DNA of 64,000 nt from PALSA-1180 sp964624625 (GTDB taxonomy: Bacteria; Oederibacteriota; Muellerivitia; Muellerivitales; Muellerivitaceae), in NCBI GenBank assembly GCA_964624625.1, contig CAZUXW010000001.1, positions 1 through 64,000 of the forward strand, written 5' to 3'. The translations under genes and the position numbers were made by a program. Shown piece by piece: positions 1-8,727 of this stretch. The notes below the pieces were generated by a model that worked only from the letters and a program-made list of their open reading frames with translations, was not told where the DNA came from and did not search any database. How positions within the stretch are numbered: the stretch's first letter is position 1; each line of letters starts with the position of its first letter.

Positions 1-2
1 AC

Positions 3-191
3 AGCGTCTCAGGCACCAACTTTTGCTTCATCGGCCTGGATGTGGATGAGGTTCGTGGCCGGATCGTGGTCTTCAGCGTGCTCGACAGCATCGGCAAAGG
101 CGGCGCCCACGTGGGCGTGCAGAACATGAATTTGATGTTTGGGTTGGACGAGACCACCGGCCTGACCCGGCGGGGTTTACATCCGATCTGA
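3..191 (+). CDS. argC: N-acetyl-gamma-glutamyl-phosphate reductase, C-terminal fragment
   Basis: The open frame runs in from the left edge of the window and stops at the TGA at 189-191, so only about 62 residues are visible. The tail reads VQNMNLMFGLDETTGL, which is the conserved C-terminal signature of ArgC, the NADPH-dependent enzyme that reduces N-acetylglutamyl phosphate to the semialdehyde in arginine synthesis. The catalytic cysteine and nucleotide-binding fold lie outside the window. The segment just before the signature (DSIGKGGAHVG) differs from the usual DNLVKGAAGQA, so a divergent ArgC or a LysY-type paralogue is possible. argB is in this window at 41578-42441 but is not linked to this fragment. 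Confidence 0.78.
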   Translation, partial: SVSGTNFCFIGLDVDEVRGRIVVFSVLDSIGKGGAHVGVQNMNLMFGLDETTGLTRRGLHPI

Positions 192-236
192 CGTTCCCCG
201 AACGTTGAATAGGGTCCCAGTTTCGTGCAAAACCAA

Positions 237-1331
237 TCAATGCATTATTAACGCTTTGAATTCTTTGTTTCTTTTGAAAACATTGAATTGGGTGTCATTT
301 TTTATTTTTTCTTTATACTTCGGATCCAATTTTAGGGCGGCGTTTATTTCATCGATCGCCCTCTCTTTTTCCAAAGCTGCCCAATAAGCCAAAGCTAAAT
401 TGTAATGTCCCTCAACATAAGAAGGATTTATTGCGATTGAATTTTCCAATGAATCAACAGCCTTCTTAAATTCACGATTTTTAAAATAAGAATATCCTAA
501 ATAATTAAACGCCTCAAAATTTTTATTGTTTTTCTCTATCGCAACTTTATAATTCTTAATTGCGTCACCGAATTTATTTTTCGAATAATAGTATTTTCCA
601 ATATCAACATAAACTGCGCTGAGACGGCCCGTTGTTTTTTTGTATAATTCGTTATCCCCTAACATTATCGCGGCGCTGGCGATCATTCCGAGATTGACCG
701 TTCTAGTGCAACGCTCAACCCCTTCTTCTATATTTTGGTCTAATTGCACTTCGCATTCTTGAATTAAGTCCCTATAAAACTTAAGGTGTTTTTTCTCCGA
801 AGCAATAAACTCATCTTTTATTGGGTTGTAATCATAGATTTTCGGCATGCTTCCATAATACCCATGTGGATCAACAACAATTTCTTTGTTGCCATCGCCT
901 TCTAAATCGATAATTTCACCACCAGTGGCGCCATCGAATAAAATGGTTTGATACTTGCCCTTCATAAATCCCAAAACAACCAAAGAATTACAATTTGAAC
1001 AATAGTGTTGATCGTAAAATATCATCTCTTTGTCATCCTCGCGAACTCTTTCAATTTCGATGACTCGACTATAAACATCTTGTTCATCTTCACGTTTTAT
1101 TGTTTCTTCATAAACTTTTTTATTTTTTTCATAAATCGTTAAACTTTTAAAATGACATTTACGATCTTTCGCATCCAATTTTTCATTCACTAACACGATC
1201 ATTTCTTTTACGCCATCGCCTTTCATATCTGCATAAAAGGTTTTTGAATCACAGGTATTTCCTTTTGAATCACCGGCAGAGAAACAATATCCAGGGTAAA
1301 TAAGAAGGATAAATATTAACGATCTTTTCAT
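237..1331 (-). CDS. secreted TPR protein, AT-rich
   Basis: A 364-residue protein with an N-terminal export signal (hydrophobic segment about 4-19, possible lipobox or cleavage near YCFS/AGD). Residues about 30-190 include an acidic DLEGDGNKEIVV stretch like the FG-GAP/VCBS calcium loops found in secreted proteins. Residues about 240-350 form three TPR units with the expected A/G/Y spacing (for example FEAFNYLGYSYFKNREFKKA). The function is unknown; export and protein-protein interaction are the supported statements. Base composition is sharply lower in GC than all neighbours and codons are A/T-ending, which points to recent acquisition. The ATG at 1331 has a GAGGAC ribosome site just upstream. 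It follows the Rieske gene on the same strand after about 110 bases. Confidence 0.85.
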   Translation of the reverse strand: MKRSLIFILLIYPGYCFSAGDSKGNTCDSKTFYADMKGDGVKEMIVLVNEKLDAKDRKCHFKSLTIYEKNKKVYEETIKREDEQDVYSRVIEIERVREDDKEMIFYDQHYCSNCNSLVVLGFMKGKYQTILFDGATGGEIIDLEGDGNKEIVVDPHGYYGSMPKIYDYNPIKDEFIASEKKHLKFYRDLIQECEVQLDQNIEEGVERCTRTVNLGMIASAAIMLGDNELYKKTTGRLSAVYVDIGKYYYSKNKFGDAIKNYKVAIEKNNKNFEAFNYLGYSYFKNREFKKAVDSLENSIAINPSYVEGHYNLALAYWAALEKERAIDEINAALKLDPKYKEKIKNDTQFNVFKRNKEFKALIMH

Positions 1332-1443
1332 ATGAAGTCCTCTTGGCTAACGATTATCAAACCCATTATTTTAGTCTTAATGGTCAAACAACTTGGTCAA
1401 GACGGATCTCTATCGCAGACCGCCTTAAAATTAAGCCGGTCTT

Positions 1444-1833
1444 TTAAGCATCACCCCAATAGATCTTGTCCAACTCCGCGTAAATAAACCCGTTTTTATC
1501 GAGAAGCGGAACCTTGTAAAGTCCCGATCCGCCGCAGGGGCCACTCTCGCAGATTCCCGACTCGGGGTTATAAACAGCCCCATGGTTCTTGCAAACCAGC
1601 CACTGCTTGTCTTCCGACAGGAATTCGTTATCGTTAAAATCCAATCCAACCGACCAGTGGCGGCATAGATTCAGGTAGGCAAAGTATTTGCCGTCCCTCT
1701 TAAAAATAAATGCCTCGGTGACGCGATCTTTGCGTTTCAGGTTGAATTTCTTGGATTGGCCATTTTGAAGTTCGTCCAAAGCGGCGACTTTGAATAGCTT
1801 CGGTTTTTCGGCTTTAGTCTTTTTCTTTTTCAT
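1444..1833 (-). CDS. Rieske [2Fe-2S] domain protein
   Basis: A 129-residue soluble protein that is almost entirely one Rieske domain. Both cluster-binding boxes are visible: C57-R-H59 and C81-x2-H84, the two-Cys two-His ligand set. There is no signal peptide or membrane anchor, and a basic Lys-rich N-terminus precedes the domain, so it is probably a cytoplasmic ferredoxin-type electron carrier or the small component of an oxygenase or nitrite-reductase-like system. Its partner is not visible. Two further cysteines (95, 100) are near the end of the domain. The start is placed at the ATG at 1833 because it overlaps the lnt stop as ATGA; a longer frame to 1938 would run inside lnt and lacks family similarity. 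Translational coupling to lnt is inferred. Confidence 0.85.
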   Translation of the reverse strand: MKKKKTKAEKPKLFKVAALDELQNGQSKKFNLKRKDRVTEAFIFKRDGKYFAYLNLCRHWSVGLDFNDNEFLSEDKQWLVCKNHGAVYNPESGICESGPCGGSGLYKVPLLDKNGFIYAELDKIYWGDA

Positions 1834-3425
1834 AGGTTCGCGATCCCCTCCCCCGTCGAGGCGGGCTTTTTTAAAACCGCCGTCAAACACAACAACAGAA
1901 CGACCAGCCAACAAAGGCGAGGAAGCCAATTGCCCCAACGGGAGTATAGGGTTTGACCCGTCGACAAGGTCAGCACATCCGCCTTAACCGCGGTTTCCTC
2001 GAAAAGTTTCGTGGAGGTTAATATCCGCCCGAAGGGATCTGTCGCCAGGGAAATTCCCGTGTTCGCCGCGCGAAGTAACGGCTTTTGCTCTTCCGCGGCC
2101 CGGACCACGGCCATCATCACATGCTGGTAAGCGGAGGCGGTCCTCCCGTACCAGGCGTCATTGCTGATATTGACCAGGGCTTCGGCCCCGGTTTTAAAGG
2201 CCTTCTGCACATCCCCGGGGAAAATGACCTCATAACAGATCATGGGGGTGTAGCTGAAGCCTCCTGCCTGGAATTTCTGGTATTCGGCGCCAAAATCAAA
2301 ATTCCCCAAATCCCCCACCACCGGGCCGAGAAAGGTCAGGTATTTTTGGAAAGGCACAAACTCCCCGAAGGGGACCAAATGCCGTTTGTGGTAAACACCC
2401 GCCGGTTTCCCGGCGCGGTCGAAATGAACCGCTCCGTTGTAATAGCGGGTTACATTATCCTTGCCCCTCTGTTCATCCAAACAGCCGACCAATTGGGCCG
2501 TCGAGGACTTTCGGACGATGGAGGTTACCCTGGCGAGGGATTTCGGGGTCATCAAGAGAAAGGACGGCGCGGCCGTTTCGGGCCAAATGATCAAGTCGGT
2601 TTTCGCCGAGCTTTGGCTTTGGACCAATTTCCCGATTTTGTCGTAGGTCGCATCCTCGTTGCTTTTGGTCCACTTCACCGATTGATCAATGCTGGGTTGG
2701 ATCAAAACCGCCGTTCCGGATTTTTTCAGGGCAGCCGTTTTGATCACATGGTTTCCAACCGCGAATAGCCCGGCGAGAAAAACCAATGGGAGCATAAGCA
2801 AAAACCAACGGGAACGATTCGGAATAGTGGAAGGAATGGGGTCGGGTTGGGTCAAAAACAACTCCATCGCCTTGGCCAAACTGGCGTTAAACCAAACCAT
2901 GGCGAAGGTCAGCCCGTAGACGCCCCCGATCGTCGTGAAAACCAAAACCGAGGGATAGGGCGCCTGGCTGTATCCGATCTCGCCCCAATTGAACCCGCCC
3001 CAAGGCCTGCTTCCCCGGATATATTCCAGGGCCAGCCAGAGGAAGGGGGCGATGAACAACCCGGAAATTTTCAAACGGTTGACGAGGAAGCAGTACCAGG
3101 CTCCGAACAACAAAAAATAAAGGCTCAAATAGAAGACCAACACGAACCAGGCCAGGCCGCTCAAGTATTTCGCTTCCTCCAGGAAGGCGATCCAATAAAG
3201 GATCAGGCCCAATTGGGTGAAGCCGAAAACAAAGCCAAGCCAAGCGCCTTGTTTGGCGTTCGCGTTCCGGAGGGCCAGGAAAAATGGGATGAGGGCGAAC
3301 CAACCTAAAAAGGCCGTGAAGGGGGTCAGGGATTTATCCAGGAAATTAGGGAAGGAAAAACACACCAGTCCCCCGCTCAAGAGGCACAAGCCAAGGCGTT
3401 GGGAAAGGGTCGGGGTGGATTTCAT
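1830..3425 (-). CDS. lnt: apolipoprotein N-acyltransferase
   Basis: A 531-residue inner-membrane enzyme that adds the third acyl chain to the N-terminal cysteine of lipoproteins, the last step of lipoprotein maturation. The N-terminal half (about 1-230) holds several membrane segments and the last one is at the C-terminus. Between them is a nitrilase-like domain with the full Glu-Lys-Cys triad: E283 in WPETAAPS, K347 in YHKRHLVPFGE and C397 in ICYEVIFPG. Length is normal for the family. It is followed with a 4-base overlap by the Rieske gene. About 280 bases, containing an inverted repeat, separate it from the upstream lacI-type gene. Confidence 0.96.
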   Translation of the reverse strand: MKSTPTLSQRLGLCLLSGGLVCFSFPNFLDKSLTPFTAFLGWFALIPFFLALRNANAKQGAWLGFVFGFTQLGLILYWIAFLEEAKYLSGLAWFVLVFYLSLYFLLFGAWYCFLVNRLKISGLFIAPFLWLALEYIRGSRPWGGFNWGEIGYSQAPYPSVLVFTTIGGVYGLTFAMVWFNASLAKAMELFLTQPDPIPSTIPNRSRWFLLMLPLVFLAGLFAVGNHVIKTAALKKSGTAVLIQPSIDQSVKWTKSNEDATYDKIGKLVQSQSSAKTDLIIWPETAAPSFLLMTPKSLARVTSIVRKSSTAQLVGCLDEQRGKDNVTRYYNGAVHFDRAGKPAGVYHKRHLVPFGEFVPFQKYLTFLGPVVGDLGNFDFGAEYQKFQAGGFSYTPMICYEVIFPGDVQKAFKTGAEALVNISNDAWYGRTASAYQHVMMAVVRAAEEQKPLLRAANTGISLATDPFGRILTSTKLFEETAVKADVLTLSTGQTLYSRWGNWLPRLCWLVVLLLCLTAVLKKPASTGEGIANL

Positions 3426-3507
3426 GGGGGCATTATACGGAAATCAAAAGAAAATAGAACGGGTGGACTTTTGAGGGATTACAAAAGTTGAATTATAAGG
3501 GCGGTAG

Positions 3508-3668
3508 GTTGTCATTGCGAGGAACGAACTTTGTGACGAAGCAACCCCAGTTCATGGGTTGTGTTCGCCTCAGCAGGCGCCAGCCAAAGCAACTTTGGAA
3601 GGCATATTAATTACCCATCAACTAGGGTTGCTTCGTCGCTTAAACCAATGAAGGACGCTCCTCGCCAT
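3508..3668. repeat. imperfect inverted repeat (family E)
   Basis: The left arm (3508-3546) reads GTCATTGCGAGGAACGA...GACGAAGCAACCC. The right arm (3624-3668), when reverse-complemented, reads TCATGGCGAGGAGCG...GCGACGAAGCAACCC. The arms share the outer GCGAGGA(A/G)CG block and the inner GACGAAGCAACCC block. This looks like a short non-coding mobile or palindromic element, and similar GTCATTGCGAGG...GACGAAGCAA elements are familiar from many bacterial genomes. It fills most of the gap between lnt and the LacI-type gene. No protein is encoded. Confidence 0.75.
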
Positions 3669-3704
3669 GAAAGCGAAGAGACTCGCCGACCCTGAAAATG
3701 TGTA

Positions 3705-4769
3705 TTACTTTTTGCGGGGCTTGCCGGTGGATTCCCGGATGATCAGCTCGGCGTCGAAACCCCGGTGGAGGTATTCCACGGGTTTCTTGTTCAAGATCGC
3801 GTGGGCCAAGGTGACAGAAGCTTTGCCCATTTCCAGCAAAGGCTGGTGCAAGGTGGTCAAGGAAGGATCGGCCAGGCGGGCCACGTAAGTATCGTCAAAC
3901 CCCACGATGGAAATGTCCTCCGGAACCGACCGGCTCTTGTGGCGCGCGGCCTTGATGACGCCGATGGCCATGGTGTCGGAAACACAGCAGATGGCCGTCA
4001 AGTCGGGATTGTTCTCCAAAAGTTCCTTGCCCAATTGGTAGCCGGCGTCCATGGTGAAGGCGTCGGGCTTGACGTGGGAATAGGCGACGAAGTGTTCCTG
4101 GAAAGGGATGTTATTGTCCCGGAGGGCGTCACGGTACCCGGCCAACCGGTCTTGGCATATCTTCAAATGCTCGGGGCCGTTCACGAACCCGATCTTCTTG
4201 TGGCCCAAGGAAATTAAATAGGTAACCGCCTTGTAGATTCCCTTCCGGTCCTCCACTTGGAGGGTGGGGATCTTTTCTAAAAGATGGTTGGGCCCCTCCA
4301 ATGAAACAGGCTGGAGGATGATGAGGGGCAATTCCTCTTTTTGAAAACGTTCCAAAACCGCGTCTTCCATGGGAACGGAAAGGGAAATAACGGCGTCGAT
4401 GCGCCTTTCCCCCAGGATGCGGTCGTAAAAATCGTTGAAATCCTCCAGGCTGCCGTTGGCGTTGTAAATTTTCAGATCCACATTGGCGTGGCGGCATTCC
4501 ATCTCAATACCGCGGATGATTTCGTTGTAATAGGGAGAATCGAACATAGTCCCGAAGATTCCGATGGTATTGGTGCGGGACATGACCAGGCTGCGGGCTG
4601 CCACATTGGGGTAATAATTGAACTTCTTGATGGCGGCCATGACCTTTTCGCGGGTGTCCGCGGAGATCCTGGGGTTTTGGTTGATGACCATCGACACGGT
4701 CGTATGGGACACACCGCAAAATTTTGCGATTTGTTTCAAAGTGGCTCTGGATTTGCTTCCGCTTATCAT
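3705..4769 (-). CDS. LacI-family transcriptional regulator
   Basis: A 354-residue repressor-type protein. Residues about 8-55 are the LacI helix-turn-helix plus hinge helix (TLKQIAKFCGVSHTTVSMVI, then YYPNVAARSL). The remainder is a periplasmic-binding-protein-like sensor domain (TNTIGIFG, later VGFDDTYVARLADPSLTTL). The ligand cannot be read from sequence. It lies 45 bases downstream of secG in the same direction as gap-pgk-tpiA-secG, so it may be co-transcribed with the glycolytic genes and could regulate carbon flow. That link is inference from position only. Confidence 0.93.
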   Translation of the reverse strand: MISGSKSRATLKQIAKFCGVSHTTVSMVINQNPRISADTREKVMAAIKKFNYYPNVAARSLVMSRTNTIGIFGTMFDSPYYNEIIRGIEMECRHANVDLKIYNANGSLEDFNDFYDRILGERRIDAVISLSVPMEDAVLERFQKEELPLIILQPVSLEGPNHLLEKIPTLQVEDRKGIYKAVTYLISLGHKKIGFVNGPEHLKICQDRLAGYRDALRDNNIPFQEHFVAYSHVKPDAFTMDAGYQLGKELLENNPDLTAICCVSDTMAIGVIKAARHKSRSVPEDISIVGFDDTYVARLADPSLTTLHQPLLEMGKASVTLAHAILNKKPVEYLHRGFDAELIIRESTGKPRKK

Positions 4770-4814
4770 AACGTTTTCATACCCCGCTCTTTAAATTGGA
4801 TGTGGCACAATAAG

Positions 4815-5210
4815 TTACTTCTTGGAATCCCCCGAGGAAGCTGGAACCGCGTTGGCGGCGCCAGGAACGGTTTGAGGAACAGGTTTGTCCTGAGGCTTGG
4901 CGGCTTGCGCCGGAGCCGGCGCGGCTGGTGCTGGTTGGGCTGCCGCTTGCTGTTGTTTCTCAATGGTATCCGCCACCGAACTTCCCGTGGATTGGTATTT
5001 CGGAAGAGCGGCCAGTAACAGGCACAAGACCATGAAGACGATGGCCAGGACCGTGGTAAATTTGGTCCAAAAGGTCTTGCCGCTGGTTCCCAAGAGGCTT
5101 TGACCCGTTCCGGAAAACAGTCCTCCGGAGGTCTTCGGCTGTTGGATCAGGACGACTCCCACCAAAAGCAGGGCCGTTACGACGAAAAGAATGGAAATGA
5201 AAGCGCTCAT
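4815..5210 (-). CDS. secG: preprotein translocase subunit SecG
   Basis: A 131-residue membrane protein of the SecYEG channel. Two membrane helices (about 4-22 and 52-70) flank the conserved loop LIQQPKTSGGLFSGTG, which is the SecG signature. The C-terminal 60 residues are an Ala/Pro/Gln-rich tail that is longer than in E. coli SecG and probably disordered. The gene follows tpiA by about 96 bases. The order gap-pgk-tpiA-secG is common across bacteria, which supports the assignment. Confidence 0.95.
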   Translation of the reverse strand: MSAFISILFVVTALLLVGVVLIQQPKTSGGLFSGTGQSLLGTSGKTFWTKFTTVLAIVFMVLCLLLAALPKYQSTGSSVADTIEKQQQAAAQPAPAAPAPAQAAKPQDKPVPQTVPGAANAVPASSGDSKK

Positions 5211-5306
5211 GTGACTCCTTATTGTGGTTGCCGTTAAACTGGTTTTATTTTAAGGGAAACCTGGGCTAAAGTTCCAATAAAACTTTTAAACCAACCGGCC
5301 TTTTCG

Positions 5307-6056
5307 TTAAAACTGGACAATCGCGTTAAAAGAATCAACTTTTAGGGCGGCTCCGCCAACCAGTGCCCCGTCAATATCCGGCTGGCCCATCAGTTGTTTC
5401 ACGTTCTCGGGCTTCACGCTGCCGCCATATTGGATCCGAATCGCCTGGGCCGACTCGGGATTGTATTTCGTCTGGACCCATTGGCGGATGAATACATGGA
5501 CATCATTTGCCTGTTCCGGGGTCGCGTTTTTGCCCGTGCCAATGGCCCAAACAGGCTCATAGGCGATCACGATTTCCGGTAAATCCCCCAGGCCAATACC
5601 CTCAAAGCAACCGGCCAATTGGGCTTCAATCACCTTTTCCGTCCTGCCGCCTTCCCTTTCCTGAAGGGTCTCGCCCACGCAGACAATGGCGCGAAGGCCG
5701 TTTTTCAGGACGTTCTTCAGTTTGCGGTTGATCCTTTGGTCCGTCTCTCCGTCATATTGGCGTTTTTCCGAGTGGCCTAAAATGACATACTTGATTCCGA
5801 TATCCTTCAACATGGAAGGACTCACGTTCCCCGTATAGGCCCCCTCATTTTCCCAATGGGCGTCCTGGGCTCCGACCTGGATATTGGAAAAACGCAGGGC
5901 GTCCACCACTCCCGGGATGGAAAGAGCCACGGGACAGACCACGATTTCCCTGTCCTGGATGCCTTTGAACTTCTCGTTCAACTGCTTCACGAATTCCACG
6001 GATTCCTTCACCGTCTTATACATTTTCCAGTTGCCGGCGATAATGGGTTTTCTCAC
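5307..6056 (-). CDS. tpiA: triosephosphate isomerase
   Basis: A 249-residue TIM-barrel enzyme interconverting glyceraldehyde 3-phosphate and dihydroxyacetone phosphate. Catalytic residues are all present: N9 and K11 (AGNWKMYKT), H95 (VILGHSEKR) and E167 (AYEPVWAIGTGKNAT). The phosphate-binding motifs YGGSVKPENV and GALVGGAAL are near the C-terminus. Length matches the family. It begins 17 bases after the pgk stop and belongs to the gap-pgk-tpiA-secG transcription unit. Confidence 0.98.
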   Translation of the reverse strand: MRKPIIAGNWKMYKTVKESVEFVKQLNEKFKGIQDREIVVCPVALSIPGVVDALRFSNIQVGAQDAHWENEGAYTGNVSPSMLKDIGIKYVILGHSEKRQYDGETDQRINRKLKNVLKNGLRAIVCVGETLQEREGGRTEKVIEAQLAGCFEGIGLGDLPEIVIAYEPVWAIGTGKNATPEQANDVHVFIRQWVQTKYNPESAQAIRIQYGGSVKPENVKQLMGQPDIDGALVGGAALKVDSFNAIVQF

Positions 6057-6073
6057 GACTTCCTCCAGGTTGA

Positions 6074-7279
6074 TTATTTCTTATCCGTTAAAGCGACGAT
6101 GCCGGGAAGTTCCTTGCCTTCCATGAACTCCAGGGAGGCTCCCCCACCGGTGGAAATGTGGGACATCTTGGAAGCCAGTCCCATCTGGGTAACCGCCGCC
6201 ACCGAGTCCCCGCCGCCGACGATGGTGGTGGCTCCCCTGTCCGATGCCTCGGCCAGCAATTTGGCGATCGCGAAGGTCCCCTTGGCGAAAGGCTCCATCT
6301 CAAACACGCCCACCGGGCCGTTCCAGAAGATGGTTTTGGCGGTTTTAATGAAGTTGGAGTATTTAATGATGGTGCTGGGGCCCGCGTCCATCCCTTCCCA
6401 TTCCGGTTCAATGCCGCCCCGGGGAACGATTTTGATATTCGCCTTGGCGTCAAATTTATCCGCGACCACGTGGTCGATCGGCAGCAGCAAGGGCACGTCC
6501 GTATCCAGGGATTGGTTCATCAATTCCTTCGCCAGTGGGATCTTGTCCAATTCCACCAGGGACTTTCCGATTTCAAGCTTCCGGGCTTTGAGAAAGGTAT
6601 AGGCCATTCCCCCGCCGATGATCAGGACATCGACGACCCCCATCAGCTTCTTGATGACGTCGATCTTGCTGGAAATTTTTGACCCTCCCACGATCGCCAC
6701 GAAGGGCCTTTCGGGATGGGAAAGGGCGCCGCCCAAGTATTTGATTTCCTTCATCATGAGAAAACCGGCGGCGGATTGGGACAGGAACTTGGTCACGCCC
6801 TCCGTGGAGGCATGGGCCCGGTGGGCGGTCCCAAAGGCGTCATTCACGTAAATATCGGCCAAGGCCGCCAGCTTTTTGGCGAAGGCTGGGTCGTTTTTTT
6901 CTTCTTCCGCATGGAACCGGACATTTTCCAGCAAAACCACGTCCCCGTTCTTCATGGCGGCGACTTCCTTCTCCACCTCGGGACCGACGCAGTCGCTCAA
7001 AGCTTTCACGGGCTTTTTCAATAGTTCAGCCAGGCGTTCAGCGACCGGCTTCAGCCTCAATTTATCGTCCACTCCCTTGGGACGGCCCAAGTGGGAGCAA
7101 AGAATCACCTTGGCGCCCTTGTCGGATAAATACTGGATCGTTTTCAAGGATTCCCGGATACGGGTGTCGTCGGTTATCTTCAGGGACGCGTCCAGGGGAA
7201 CGTTAAAGTCCACCCGCACCAGCACTCTTTTTCCGGCGGGACTCAGGTCTTCCACCGTCAGCTTGTTGTAACCGGCCAT
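6074..7279 (-). CDS. pgk: phosphoglycerate kinase
   Basis: A 401-residue glycolytic kinase of normal length that makes ATP from 1,3-bisphosphoglycerate. The N-terminal substrate domain carries RVDFNVPL and the basic-patch motif CSHLGRPKG. The C-terminal nucleotide domain carries FLMMKEIKYL, the hinge region and the GGGDSVAAV glycine loop near residue 360. An ATG with AGGAAT upstream starts the gene. It lies between the SPFH gene (50 bases upstream) and tpiA (17 bases downstream). Confidence 0.98.
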   Translation of the reverse strand: MAGYNKLTVEDLSPAGKRVLVRVDFNVPLDASLKITDDTRIRESLKTIQYLSDKGAKVILCSHLGRPKGVDDKLRLKPVAERLAELLKKPVKALSDCVGPEVEKEVAAMKNGDVVLLENVRFHAEEEKNDPAFAKKLAALADIYVNDAFGTAHRAHASTEGVTKFLSQSAAGFLMMKEIKYLGGALSHPERPFVAIVGGSKISSKIDVIKKLMGVVDVLIIGGGMAYTFLKARKLEIGKSLVELDKIPLAKELMNQSLDTDVPLLLPIDHVVADKFDAKANIKIVPRGGIEPEWEGMDAGPSTIIKYSNFIKTAKTIFWNGPVGVFEMEPFAKGTFAIAKLLAEASDRGATTIVGGGDSVAAVTQMGLASKMSHISTGGGASLEFMEGKELPGIVALTDKK

Positions 7280-7329
7280 GAGGATTCCTTTCCGATTAAA
7301 AATCGTTCAACATTCATTTCCGAAAGGGA

Positions 7330-8256
7330 CTATTTCCCTTTCGCTTTCAAGTCCGTCTTAAAGGCTTCCGCGATCGAACTGAGGGCTCCCAAAGTTCCGG
7401 AAGCCTCCAAGGGCAGGAATATTTTGGTGGCTTGGCCGTTGGCGACCGTACCCAGCATTTCCATGTATTTCAGGGCCAGCACATCTTGAGTGGGATTTCC
7501 GTCATGCATGGCCTTGAAAACCGTCAAAATGGCCTGGGAATCCCCTTCCGCCAAGGCTATCTTTTGGAATTTGTTGGCGGTGGCGACCCTTTCGATGGCC
7601 GCGGCATCGCCTTCCGCCTTCAGGATGGCCGATTGTTTTTGCCCCTCGGCGGTGGTGATGGCCGCCTGCTTGATTCCCTCCGCCTCGATGATGGCGGCCC
7701 TTTTGGTTCGTTCCGCCTTCATCTGGGCGCTCATGGCGTTCACGATATCGATGGGCGGGTCGATCTTTTGGATCTCGACCCGGTTCACCTTGACGCCCCA
7801 TTTGTCGGTGGCCTCGTCGAGGATCTCCCGCAATTGGGTATTGATGCGCTCGCGGCTGTTCAAGGTCTCGTCCAGGGCCAGCTCCCCGATGGTATTGCGG
7901 AGGTTGGTTTGGGCCAGTTTTAAGGCGGCCATCTCGAACTTGGCGACGTTGTAGACCACTTTGAAGGGATCGGTCACGTGGAAATAAATGACCGCGTCCA
8001 CCGTCACCACCACGTTGTCCTTCGTGATGACTTCTTGGGGCGGAACCTCGATGACCTGCTCCCTCATGTCCACTTTGCGCATGTTCTCAAAGGGCGGGAA
8101 GAGGATGGTGAGGCCCGAATCCGCGGTGCGGGTGAATTTTCCCAGCCGCTCAATCAATCCCTTTTCATAGGGCCGGACGATGCGGACGGACCTTGCCACG
8201 TAAAAAAAAGCGAAAACGAGAAGAACCAAAACAGCCGGACCGCCTAATATTTCCAT
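7330..8256 (-). CDS. SPFH/stomatin-like membrane protein (QmcA-type)
   Basis: A 308-residue protein with one N-terminal membrane helix (about 4-22), then an SPFH/band-7 domain (VRPYEKGLIERLGKF through INTQLREILDEATDKWGV) and an Ala/Glu-rich coiled coil (AEGIKQAAITTAEGQKQSAI). The architecture matches stomatin/QmcA proteins, which oligomerise on the inner membrane and influence membrane proteases and lipid domains. The partner nfeD gene is 26 bases upstream, the usual SPFH-NfeD pairing. What is odd is the location: this pair sits inside the glycolytic operon between gap and pgk. Confidence 0.94.
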   Translation of the reverse strand: MEILGGPAVLVLLVFAFFYVARSVRIVRPYEKGLIERLGKFTRTADSGLTILFPPFENMRKVDMREQVIEVPPQEVITKDNVVVTVDAVIYFHVTDPFKVVYNVAKFEMAALKLAQTNLRNTIGELALDETLNSRERINTQLREILDEATDKWGVKVNRVEIQKIDPPIDIVNAMSAQMKAERTKRAAIIEAEGIKQAAITTAEGQKQSAILKAEGDAAAIERVATANKFQKIALAEGDSQAILTVFKAMHDGNPTQDVLALKYMEMLGTVANGQATKIFLPLEASGTLGALSSIAEAFKTDLKAKGK

Positions 8257-8282
8257 GAAGAGACTCCTTTCAACTTTAAAGG

Positions 8283-8708
8283 CTAAACTTTAACGACTAA
8301 AACATTGCTGTGAACCGCGAGAACCGTCACTTTTTCATGGAGCTTCAAGGGCTGTTGATTTTCCGTCGTCGCCTTCCAGAACTCGCCGCCCACCTTCACG
8401 TAGCCCTGGGAGGTTTCGTGTTTTTCGACCTTCGTGACGGTTCCCGTTTCCCCGACAAGGGAATCCACGTTGGCGGCACGTTGGGTGGACCCGGAAAAAC
8501 GGGAGGCCCAGCGGCGGCTGATGGAAACCAAAAGGATGGAGGAGAATGCGAAGGCGGAATATTGGACCCAAGCCGTGTCCACGAAGAGGCTCAAGACCGC
8601 GGTGACCACCGCTCCGGCGCCGATCCAAAGGTAAAAAAAAGAGGCGGTTGTTAATTCCAAGATGAAAAAAACAACCGCCGTGATGGCCCACCAAACGACT
8701 GGATACAT
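8283..8708 (-). CDS. nfeD: NfeD family membrane protein
   Basis: A 141-residue short NfeD (NfeD1b type, no ClpP-like protease domain). Two or three membrane helices occupy residues about 5-70 (WWAITAVVFFILELTTASF and the following segment). A C-terminal OB-fold-like beta domain (LVGETGTVTKVE, VGGEFWKATTENQQPL, VTVLAVHSNVLVV) follows. NfeD proteins partner with SPFH proteins, and the SPFH gene is directly downstream. It begins about 20 bases after the gap stop, so it is likely in the same transcript. Confidence 0.93.
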   Translation of the reverse strand: MYPVVWWAITAVVFFILELTTASFFYLWIGAGAVVTAVLSLFVDTAWVQYSAFAFSSILLVSISRRWASRFSGSTQRAANVDSLVGETGTVTKVEKHETSQGYVKVGGEFWKATTENQQPLKLHEKVTVLAVHSNVLVVKV

Positions 8709-8727
8709 TAATCCCCCGGAAGGGCTT

